Positions 7,995 to 14,528 of a DNA stretch of 18,280 nt are shown in pieces. Both the position numbers and the translations under genes were made by a program. The notes under the pieces were generated by a model. That model saw only the letters and a list, made by a program, of their open reading frames with translations, did not search any database and was not told where the DNA came from. The stretch's first letter is position 1; every line of letters starts with the position of its first letter. The stretch is taken from the NCBI GenBank assembly GCA_030145365.1, contig JAQYVS010000207.1, positions 1 to 18,280 of the forward strand. The letters run 5' to 3'. The stretch comes from Desulfofustis sp. GTDB lineage: Bacteria; Desulfobacterota; Desulfobulbia; Desulfobulbales; Desulfocapsaceae.

Positions 7995-8465
7995 TCATTT
8001 ATCCAACAGCTCAGGACCCTTTTCCACAGGCAATCCGACACGTCTCCAGGCTTCAATTCCCCCGTCAAGATTGTACACTTCCTGATACCCTCTGCTGATC
8101 ATCACTTTACCGGCAAAATAACTGCGTCCGCCGACTGCACAAACAAGCATGATCGGCTGATCAGCATCGGTCTCAAATTTACCTCGTATAACATCGCCAA
8201 CCGGCACTAATTTGGAGCCGGAGATTCTAACCTGCTTTCGTTCCTGGGGAGTTCTGACGTCAAGAATCAAAATATCTTTATTTTGTTCAATAATCGATGC
8301 GGCCTCAACAGCCGATATCGTCCTAAACACCGGCTGAACTTTCGATTTTTCAGCGGGCTGATTTTCCACCACAGGAGCCGCATTCTGCTCAACACCACTG
8401 GTACCGAACGCTAATAACAACGATAAAGACAAGAACATGATAATAAACAGATATGATCGTTTCAT
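7995..8465 (-). CDS. Exported rhodanese-domain protein
   Basis: The 156-residue product begins with a signal peptide (Lys-Arg, then a hydrophobic run to about residue 20, no lipobox Cys), so it is probably periplasmic or membrane-anchored. After a Pro/Glu-rich linker, one rhodanese domain spans about 48-150. It shows ILILDVRTPQE, the active-site loop CAVGGR with Cys109, and the ending GGIEAWRR. The loop fits CxxGxR, so it can carry a persulfide; sulfur transfer is the family activity and the donor is unknown. The ATG at 8465 was chosen because the signal peptide starts there; a longer TTG-initiated frame lacks support. No strong ribosome site is seen. The gene is upstream of rpsA on the same strand, but rpsA has its own promoter in the gap, so they are probably separate units. 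Confidence 0.85.
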   Translation of the reverse strand: MKRSYLFIIMFLSLSLLLAFGTSGVEQNAAPVVENQPAEKSKVQPVFRTISAVEAASIIEQNKDILILDVRTPQERKQVRISGSKLVPVGDVIRGKFETDADQPIMLVCAVGGRSYFAGKVMISRGYQEVYNLDGGIEAWRRVGLPVEKGPELLDK

Positions 8466-8530
8466 AAAAGGTCGATAACTACCGCACGTAACGGTCAGGG
8501 GATTAAGACGAGAACCGTAAGGCTCTGGCA

Positions 8531-8543
8531 ACTGGTTACCAGT
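8531..8543. promoter_or_regulatory. Perfect 13-bp palindrome upstream of the rhodanese gene
   Basis: ACTGGT-T-ACCAGT is a perfect inverted repeat 66 bp upstream of the rhodanese start. On the minus strand it follows a TAAAAT that could be a -10 box, though the best -35 match (TTGCTG) is only 15 nt away. It may be a repressor operator; I do not recognise the regulator. Confidence 0.3.
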
Positions 8544-8592
8544 AATTTTAAAGATACGGATAAGACAGCAACCGACCTACGAAGGGATGGAA

Positions 8593-9270
8593 TTATTTGC
8601 CCTGTATTTTCAATTCATCCATATATGGCCCAAAAAGCTCCTCATACTCAGGAATCGCTTTACGCAATATAATACCGAAATAAGACATGTCACTTTCATT
8701 GACCACAAGATTTGCGGAGTTCGACAGGGCTTGAATATTATAAAATGTCTTAAATTCAGGGCCAAACAGAATATAGAAAATATAGCGCCTGCGGTCCATT
8801 TCCAGTGAACACATATAGTTATGCAGCGGGTTGCCGGCAAGTTCGCCATTGGCAGCTCCCGCATGCATGACAACACAGGTATAGTTGGAAAACTGCATTC
8901 TGTTGACAATCTGGGCAGGATCATCAGCCGCTTCGGCCTGATAGCCAAGTCCGCTCAATGCAGCTGAAATTTGATCCCGGGTCTCCCCCGGCTTCATCAG
9001 CACAATTGCACGGGGAATATCGGCAACAACATCTTCTGCCTCAAATGCCCCTTCCTGCAGCCAGGAGGTATCCGGCGGCGGTGGCGGATGGATCGACCCG
9101 GCAGATGTTGCTCCACGGATTCCCAGATCTTCCCTGGCCAGTGCAATAGCTTCTCCGCATTGACTGCATTTGAGACGAAGTTTCTGACCGGGTTGAAGCT
9201 TTTCCAGACTCGCTTCCAGTTTGGCATTGGAGCTATGGGCTTTACCGCAAGCGCTACATGTAATCTTCAT
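8593..9270 (-). CDS. Zinc-ribbon protein with degenerate receiver-like domain, function unknown
   Basis: The product has 225 residues. An N-terminal zinc ribbon of MJ0042 type has paired cysteines C5-C8 and C35-C38. A flexible linker with a run of five prolines (about 62-66) leads to a domain at about 86-215. Its strand/helix pattern (AIVLMKP, then a helix, YTCVVMH, YIFYILFGP, ANLVVNESD) resembles a response-regulator receiver. The acidic pair after strand 1 is missing, and His replaces the phospho-accepting Asp at the end of strand 3, so it cannot be phosphorylated in the usual way. The start is supported by AGGAG. It is 33 bp downstream of the PilT-like gene and probably in the same operon, suggesting a role in pilus or surface-motility control; that is inference. 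I do not recognise the full-length family. Confidence 0.8.
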   Translation of the reverse strand: MKITCSACGKAHSSNAKLEASLEKLQPGQKLRLKCSQCGEAIALAREDLGIRGATSAGSIHPPPPPDTSWLQEGAFEAEDVVADIPRAIVLMKPGETRDQISAALSGLGYQAEAADDPAQIVNRMQFSNYTCVVMHAGAANGELAGNPLHNYMCSLEMDRRRYIFYILFGPEFKTFYNIQALSNSANLVVNESDMSYFGIILRKAIPEYEELFGPYMDELKIQGK

Positions 9271-9303
9271 AACCGTCTCTCTCCTGCTGACATTCAGGTC
9301 TAT

Positions 9304-10476
9304 CTAGTAACCCAGTGAATCTTCTTCCTCATCTTCCATGCCGAGATCTTTAAGCGACGAGGTTGCTTCTCCCCGAGCTGCTTTAATCTGGTCAATGCCT
9401 CGGAAAATTTCATTCCGATAGGAACAATATCTGACTGCTGTTTCCTCGGTAATCAAACCATGGCTGAACAGCTCGAGAATGTGCTGATCAAAGGTGCGCA
9501 TCTGCAGGGCGGAGCCTGCCTTGATAATTTTATAGTAGGTCTTTTCTTCCGTTTCCCCATTTAAAATCAGGTCTTTAACCCGTAGGCTTGTGCGAAGAAT
9601 TTCCATTGCGGCGATTCGCCCGCCGCCGATTTTAGGTAAAAGTCGCTGACTGACCACCCAGCGAATGGTATCTGACAGTCTATGCCGAATCTGCGGCTGT
9701 TCATCCTGTTCGAACATCCCGAGACAACGGTTCATTGCCTGACCGGCATCAATTGTATGCAAGGTTGACAGCACCAGATGACCTGTTTCAGCTGCCGTCA
9801 AACCAATTTCCATGGTATCCCGGTCGCGCATCTCACCCACCAGAATTACCTTGGGAGCCTGTCTCAACGCCGCTCTCATACCCGTCGGATAGGAGGAAAA
9901 ATCCTGGCCAAGTTCACGTTGATTAAAGGTAGCCAATCTATGAGTATGCATATACTCGATGGGATCTTCCAGGGTCACGACATGAACGGCGCGTTCCTCA
10001 TTGACCCGATTCAACAGGGCGGCCAGAGAAGTGGTTTTACCCGTTCCCGTAGCACCGGTAAAAATCACGATTCCATTGAGTTCGTTGGCCATCATTCCAA
10101 AAGCGTCGGGGAAATTCATATCTTCAATGGAAGGAACTTTGGTTTCAAGCTTTCTCATCACCGTCGTGATATTGCCTTTCTGGGTAAAAATATTCACCCT
10201 GAAACGAGCCTCTTCGCTAAAGGCATAGGATAAATCGCATGAACCATCGGTGACGAGATCGGTGAGCAGTCTCTTGTTGTTGCCGATCAGGTTCAGAGCA
10301 AAGGTCTCCGACTGAAACGGCGTCAACTCTTTGATCGGCGGCTGCAGAGCAACCTCTTTCAGCACGCCTGCCGATTCCACTTGCAGTCTTTTACCAACAG
10401 TAATATTTAAATCCGATACATTGGGATGGGATTCCAGCATTGCGGCGATCCAATAATCAATCTCCGTCTTTTTCAT
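9304..10476 (-). CDS. PilT/PilU-family type IV pilus ATPase
   Basis: It is a hexameric secretion-type ATPase that powers type IV pilus retraction in the family. The 390 residues contain an N-terminal PAS-like domain (1-110) and a RecA-like core. Motifs seen: Walker A GATGTGKTTS (141-150), Asp box TLEDPIEY (168-175), Walker B VILVGEMRD (210-218) and His box GHLVLSTLHT (232-241). The PilT retraction motif AIRNLIRE is altered here, with RVKDLILNGETEE in its place, so the protein may be PilU-like or a divergent paralogue. An acidic tail (EDEEEDS) extends beyond the usual PilT end. The start is set by a very strong AGGAGGAG just upstream; the longer open frame before it is untranslated leader antisense to ilvD. 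It is first in a probable two-gene unit with the zinc-ribbon gene. No pilin or assembly genes are in the window. Confidence 0.9.
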   Translation of the reverse strand: MKKTEIDYWIAAMLESHPNVSDLNITVGKRLQVESAGVLKEVALQPPIKELTPFQSETFALNLIGNNKRLLTDLVTDGSCDLSYAFSEEARFRVNIFTQKGNITTVMRKLETKVPSIEDMNFPDAFGMMANELNGIVIFTGATGTGKTTSLAALLNRVNEERAVHVVTLEDPIEYMHTHRLATFNQRELGQDFSSYPTGMRAALRQAPKVILVGEMRDRDTMEIGLTAAETGHLVLSTLHTIDAGQAMNRCLGMFEQDEQPQIRHRLSDTIRWVVSQRLLPKIGGGRIAAMEILRTSLRVKDLILNGETEEKTYYKIIKAGSALQMRTFDQHILELFSHGLITEETAVRYCSYRNEIFRGIDQIKAARGEATSSLKDLGMEDEEEDSLGY

Positions 10477-10479
10477 GGT

Positions 10480-10487
10480 CTCCTCCT
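10480..10487 (-). promoter_or_regulatory. Strong ribosome binding site that sets the PilT-like start
   Basis: AGGAGGAG on the minus strand ends three bases before the ATG at 10476. It argues against the upstream in-frame starts, one of which would extend across the divergent ilvD start region. Confidence 0.8.
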
Positions 10488-10610
10488 GAAAAATTGTGCA
10501 AAACTCTCCGGTTTCATTGTATATTGTAATAGATTCACGAAAAAGTACAGTTTTTTCTAACATTTTCCGCTCATACCGGTTCCCGGTCCTGGGCGGTCTT
10601 TTCTTTAGAC

Positions 10611-10617
10611 AAGGTGA
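10611..10617 (+). promoter_or_regulatory. Ribosome binding site that sets the ilvD start
   Basis: AAGGTGA lies five bases before the ATG at 10623. An in-frame GTG at 10614 sits inside this site, so the ATG is the better start. Confidence 0.7.
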
Positions 10618-10622
10618 CGATA

Positions 10623-12458
10623 ATGGCAATTGAACTGCGCAGCAACACAACAACCCAGGGCAGACGTATGGCAGGTGCTCGAAGCCTCTGGCGGGCAAAT
10701 GGTATGACCGAAGAACAGCTCGGCAAACCGGTAATCGGTATTGTTAACTCCTTTACCCAGTTTGTTCCGGGTCATGTGCATCTGCATGAAATCGGGCAAC
10801 AATTGAAACAAATAATCACCGAACGCGGTTGTTTTGCAGCTGAGTTTAACACCATTGCCATAGACGACGGTATCGCCATGGGGCATGACGGTATGCTCTA
10901 CTCCCTGCCTTCAAGGGATTTGATTGCCGACAGCGTCGAGTACATGTGCAACGCCCACACGGTTGATGCCATGATCTGCATCTCCAATTGTGACAAGATA
11001 ACCCCTGGAATGTTGATGGCTGCCATGCGACTCAACATCCCGACTATCTTCGTTTCCGGCGGCCCGATGGAAGCCGGAATAGACGGTGATAAAAAATACG
11101 ATCTGATCGATGCCATGGTTCTGGCAGCCGACCAGGACATATCGGATGACGAGATCGGCAGAATTGAACGTTGCGCCTGTCCAACATGCGGGTCCTGTTC
11201 CGGGATGTTTACCGCCAATTCGATGAACTGCCTCAATGAAGCACTCGGCCTGGCACTGCCGGGAAACGGCACAGTGGTAGCCACACACGCCAATCGGGTA
11301 AAACTGTTCGAACAGGCCGCCGAGCGGATTGTAGAAATGGCTGAGGCCTGGTACATGCATGAAGATGCATCGGTACTGCCGCGCTCAATCGGCAGCAAAG
11401 CCGCCTTTATGAATGCCATGTCGCTTGATATTGCCATGGGAGGTTCAACCAATACGGTTCTGCATCTCCTGGCTATTGCCCAGGAAGCAAAAGTAGACTT
11501 TTCAATGAGTGATATCGATGCGCTTTCAAAGAAAGTACCCAACCTCTGCAAGGTAGCTCCCTCCTCATCATATCATGTTGAAGATGTCAACCGGGCCGGC
11601 GGTATCATGGGAATCATGGCCGAATTGAATCGGGCCGGGTTGCTCGACACTTCGGTCAGCAGGGTGGACAGCCAGAGTTTAGCTGATACTCTAAATGAAT
11701 TTGATATTGCCGACGGAGCTGGAAGCGAAAACGCCAAGCAACTCTATTTGAGTGCACCGGGAGCATCGGGGCGCAACCTGGTGATGGGATCGCAACAAGC
11801 CATGTATCGTGAGGCAGATCTGGATCGCCAAACAGGCTGCATCCGTTCGATTGAACATGCCTACTCCAAAGAGGGGGGCCTGGCTGTACTGTCCGGCAAT
11901 ATTGCCGAAAACGGCTGTATCGTCAAAACAGCCGGTGTGGACGAATCCATTCATGTTTTTTCAGGAACTGCCCGAGTGTTCAATTCTCAAGAAGATGCCT
12001 GTGAGGCTATCTTAGACGGTAAAGTCACGGCCGGCGATGTCGTCGTTATCCGCTATGAAGGGCCAAAGGGCGGGCCTGGTATGCAGGAGATGCTTTATCC
12101 GACTTCTTATATTAAATCGATGCATCTTGGAGAAGCCTGCGCCCTGATCACCGACGGCAGGTTTTCCGGCGGCACCTCGGGACTCTCCATCGGCCATATT
12201 TCGCCTGAAGCGGCAGCGGGAGGTGCAATCGGGCTGATCGAAGATGGTGACACGATCAAGATAAATATTCCCGAACGAACCATTGATGTCGATGTCAGCC
12301 CCGATGAGCTCAACGGTCGTAGGGCAACTGAAGAAAATCGAGGCAAAAAAGCCTTCACCCCTCCACCCAGGCCGCGCCAGATCTCAACTGCGTTAAAGGC
12401 TTATGCGCTCCTTGCCGCATCCGCCGACAAAGGAGCAATCCGGGTTATCCCGGATTAA
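10623..12458 (+). CDS. ilvD: Dihydroxy-acid dehydratase
   Basis: It dehydrates 2,3-dihydroxy-isovalerate and 2,3-dihydroxy-3-methylvalerate to the 2-oxoacids that become valine, leucine and isoleucine. The 611-residue protein tracks E. coli IlvD closely from the N-terminus (TTxxGRxMAGAR). It has the long-subunit form, with VNSFTQFVPGHVHL, DDGIAMGHDGM, SNCDKITPGM (Cys123) and the CPTCGSCSGMF cluster segment (Cys192). Its early NSFTQ segment lacks the extra cysteine seen in [2Fe-2S] homologues, so an oxygen-sensitive [4Fe-4S] enzyme is inferred, fitting an anaerobe. The C-terminal domain retains GRFSGGTSGLSIGH. It diverges from the PilT-like gene over about 146 bp. No ilvC, ilvB or leu genes are nearby, and I see no T-box or leader peptide in front of it. 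Confidence 0.98.
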   Translation: MAIELRSNTTTQGRRMAGARSLWRANGMTEEQLGKPVIGIVNSFTQFVPGHVHLHEIGQQLKQIITERGCFAAEFNTIAIDDGIAMGHDGMLYSLPSRDLIADSVEYMCNAHTVDAMICISNCDKITPGMLMAAMRLNIPTIFVSGGPMEAGIDGDKKYDLIDAMVLAADQDISDDEIGRIERCACPTCGSCSGMFTANSMNCLNEALGLALPGNGTVVATHANRVKLFEQAAERIVEMAEAWYMHEDASVLPRSIGSKAAFMNAMSLDIAMGGSTNTVLHLLAIAQEAKVDFSMSDIDALSKKVPNLCKVAPSSSYHVEDVNRAGGIMGIMAELNRAGLLDTSVSRVDSQSLADTLNEFDIADGAGSENAKQLYLSAPGASGRNLVMGSQQAMYREADLDRQTGCIRSIEHAYSKEGGLAVLSGNIAENGCIVKTAGVDESIHVFSGTARVFNSQEDACEAILDGKVTAGDVVVIRYEGPKGGPGMQEMLYPTSYIKSMHLGEACALITDGRFSGGTSGLSIGHISPEAAAGGAIGLIEDGDTIKINIPERTIDVDVSPDELNGRRATEENRGKKAFTPPPRPRQISTALKAYALLAASADKGAIRVIPD

Positions 12459-12473
12459 AAGCAATCCCACATT

Positions 12474-12509
12474 GACAGGACAGAGGGTTGATGTACCTTC
12501 TGTCCTGTC
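12474..12509 (+). terminator. Long hairpin after ilvD (possible terminator)
   Basis: Fifteen bases after the ilvD stop, a 14-bp stem (11 perfect pairs, one G-T, two G-C) closes an 8-nt loop. No T tract follows directly; the nearest T-rich stretch starts about 30 nt later. It may be a 3'-end-protecting or Rho-assisted structure rather than a classic terminator. Confidence 0.45.
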
Positions 12510-12553
12510 CCTTCAACGCAGCTTGTAAATCCCTAATATTTATTGTTTTTTCT

Positions 12554-12575
12554 TTTTTTACAATTCCGTAAAAAA
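12554..12575. repeat. AT-rich inverted repeat
   Basis: TTTTTTAC and GTAAAAAA form an 8-bp inverted repeat around the six bases AATTCC, in the gap between ilvD and the Kor unit. It lacks GC pairs and is unlikely to terminate on its own. Confidence 0.4.
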
Positions 12576-12615
12576 CCCTTGCTTTTCCGAGCACAGGAAT
12601 TACGTTTATAACGTT

Positions 12616-12661
12616 AATAATAGTTATTACTACTATTATCTAACCATTTGATACTATTATT
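12616..12661. repeat. Thrice-repeated octamer ACTATTAT upstream of the Kor unit
   Basis: The octamer occurs as ATAATAGT (12617-12624, opposite strand) and as ACTATTAT at 12632-12639 and 12653-12660. The outer two extend to a 9-bp perfect inverted repeat (12616-12624 with 12653-12661). The two direct copies are 21 bp apart, about two helical turns. They end just upstream of a candidate promoter, a usual place for activator sites. Confidence 0.5.
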
Positions 12662-12665
12662 GAAC

Positions 12666-12695
12666 TTGGCAACGGGCCTTGACATCGAGTATTAT
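12666..12695 (+). promoter_or_regulatory. Candidate promoter of the GltD-like/korA/korB unit
   Basis: TTGGCA (12666-12671) and TATTAT (12690-12695) are separated by 18 nt, predicting a start near 12702 and a leader of about 45 nt. A perfect TTGACA at 12679 has no good -10 downstream. Found by eye; moderate support. Confidence 0.45.
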
Positions 12696-12746
12696 TGGGT
12701 CCTGTGGTTCATCGATTCTTAATTATCACCCTTTGAGAGTGTTCCT

Positions 12747-14528
12747 GTGAAACCAACAGACATTAAAAATCCAGAATATTTTCACAAAGTAGTCGACTGC
12801 CAATATACCTGTCCCGCGCACACCCCAGTACCGGAGTATATCAGGCTCATTCTGCATGGAAATTATACCGAAGCCTATATGATCAACTGGGTTTCCAATG
12901 TTTTTCCGGGAATCCTGGGACGTGTCTGCGATCGCCCCTGTGAACCAGCCTGCCGCAGGGGCAGGATCGAAGAGGAACCGGTGGCAATCTGCAGACTGAA
13001 ACGAGTCGCCGCAGACAATAGAGAAGACATCCTGCCACTGCTGCCCAAGGCCCCATTGAATAAAAATGGCAAGCGTATCTCTTTGATCGGCGGTGGTCCC
13101 GCTTCGCTGACCGTTGCCCGGGATTTGTCCCTGCTCGGTTACGAGCTTGATCTCTACGATCAACAAAAGCTGGCAGGCGGCTTCATGCGCTCTCAGGTTC
13201 CGTCATTTCGGCTCCCCGAAACCATACTGAACACCGAAATTAATTACATCCTGGAAATGGGCGGTATCACCACCCATGTCAACACCTATGTGTCAAATCT
13301 CAAAGAGATTATTGATAAAAAATATGATGCGATCTTTATCGGTTCCGGTGCTCCCCGCGGCCGCGACCTTCCCGACCTACCGGGCCGTAACGAAGGTTAC
13401 GCGTCGATCCATGTCGGCATCGAGTGGCTGGCCGGAGTGGTCTTCGACCACGTGGAAAAAGTAAAAAAACGGGTACTAGTCCTCGGTGGCGGAAACACGG
13501 CCATGGACTGCTGCAGAACAGCCCGGCGTCTGGGCGGCGATGATGTCAAAATCATTGTTCGCAGTCCCCAGGCCGAGATGAAAGCTTCGGAATGGGAAAT
13601 TGAAGACGCGCTTAGAGAGGATATACCAATATTTGATAATCTGACCCCGCTCGAGTTTCTTGTGGAAGACGGAAAACTGGTTGGTATGCTTTTTGATAAA
13701 GTTGAGCCGCAGTTTGATAAAGACGGCAACCGAAAACTGGTTTCCACGGGTGATGAACCAGTCCATTTTGCCTGTGATGAAGTTCTGCTCGCCATTGGTC
13801 AGCAGAACGCCTTCCCGTTCATCGGACCTGAGTGTGGTATTTCTTTTAATGAAAAGGGGCTGCCCGAACTCGATCCGATTACCCTTCAGTCCTCTGTACC
13901 CTCTATCTTTTTTGGCGGCGACTCTGCTTTCGGACCCGGCAATATCATCATTGCCGTGGCCCATGGACACCAGGCCGCCATTTCCATTGATATACTCTGC
14001 CGTGGTGAGAGTCTGCATCAAAGACCCGAACCCGAGGTAAGCCTGGCCGGGCAAAAGCTGGGCTTCCACGACTGGCTGTATGACAGCAATGTGACCGAGG
14101 ATGAACGCCAGATCGTACCAATGGTCGAAAAGGCCAAATCACTTCGTGATCGGCTTGTCGAAGTAGAGCTCGGCTTTGCACTCAAAACAGGGAAAACAGA
14201 GGCCAAACGTTGCCTGAACTGCGATGTCCAGACCGTTTTTGATGCCGGCTTGTGTATCGAGTGCGACGCCTGTGTAGATGCCTGTCCTACCTCCTGCATC
14301 AATTTCATCGAAAATGGTGAAGAGGAGGAATTACGGGAACGCCTTCTGGTTCCCGCCCGAAATTTTTATCAGTCTTTATATGTCTCTGAAACGCTGCCCA
14401 CTGGCCGGGTTATGGTCAAAGACGAGAACGTCTGTCTGCACTGCGGCATGTGTGCCGAACGCTGCCCCACCGCAGCCTGGGAAATGATTAAATTCGTCTA
14501 TAAATCTGCACAAGCAGGTGACAAATGA
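12747..14528 (+). CDS. GltD-like FAD/NAD(P)H oxidoreductase with C-terminal 2x[4Fe-4S] domain (KorC-type subunit)
   Basis: It probably transfers electrons between NAD(P)H and ferredoxin or the partner 2-oxoacid oxidoreductase. The 593-residue product begins with a GltD-type cysteine domain (C18, C22, C61, C65, C69). Next come the FAD-binding GGGPAS (115-120) and the second nucleotide-binding GGGNTAMD (about 248-255), then FGGDSAFGPGNIIIAVAHG near the flavin. A C-terminal extension holds two ferredoxin motifs, C503-C506-C509-C513 and C563-C566-C569-C573, each CxxCxxCxxxCP. No glutamate synthase large subunit is adjacent, so it is not ordinary GltD. It starts with GTG, weakly preceded by GAGAG, and its stop overlaps korA by ATGA. 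A similar third subunit gives NADP dependence to 2-oxoglutarate oxidoreductase in Azoarcus evansii, as I recall; the same role here is inferred. Confidence 0.88.
   Translation: MKPTDIKNPEYFHKVVDCQYTCPAHTPVPEYIRLILHGNYTEAYMINWVSNVFPGILGRVCDRPCEPACRRGRIEEEPVAICRLKRVAADNREDILPLLPKAPLNKNGKRISLIGGGPASLTVARDLSLLGYELDLYDQQKLAGGFMRSQVPSFRLPETILNTEINYILEMGGITTHVNTYVSNLKEIIDKKYDAIFIGSGAPRGRDLPDLPGRNEGYASIHVGIEWLAGVVFDHVEKVKKRVLVLGGGNTAMDCCRTARRLGGDDVKIIVRSPQAEMKASEWEIEDALREDIPIFDNLTPLEFLVEDGKLVGMLFDKVEPQFDKDGNRKLVSTGDEPVHFACDEVLLAIGQQNAFPFIGPECGISFNEKGLPELDPITLQSSVPSIFFGGDSAFGPGNIIIAVAHGHQAAISIDILCRGESLHQRPEPEVSLAGQKLGFHDWLYDSNVTEDERQIVPMVEKAKSLRDRLVEVELGFALKTGKTEAKRCLNCDVQTVFDAGLCIECDACVDACPTSCINFIENGEEEELRERLLVPARNFYQSLYVSETLPTGRVMVKDENVCLHCGMCAERCPTAAWEMIKFVYKSAQAGDK

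Noticed and set aside
8531..8543. TrpR-type operator
   Set aside because: The palindrome ACTGGT-T-ACCAGT differs from the TrpR core CTAG-type half-sites and no tryptophan gene is nearby.
10477..10698. Long N-terminal extension of the PilT-like protein
   Set aside because: The extension overlaps the ilvD start region and is not PilT-like, and a very strong ribosome site marks the ATG at 10476.
12666..12684. Possible sigma-54 promoter (TTGGCA ... TTGACA) before the GltD-like gene
   Set aside because: The spacing is one base too long and the -12 GC is GA, so the essential GG/GC pair at 10-nt spacing is absent.
12747..14528. Annotation as the glutamate synthase small subunit (gltD)
   Set aside because: No large subunit is adjacent, the C-terminal two-cluster extension is not typical of GltD, and both partner genes encode 2-oxoacid oxidoreductase subunits.
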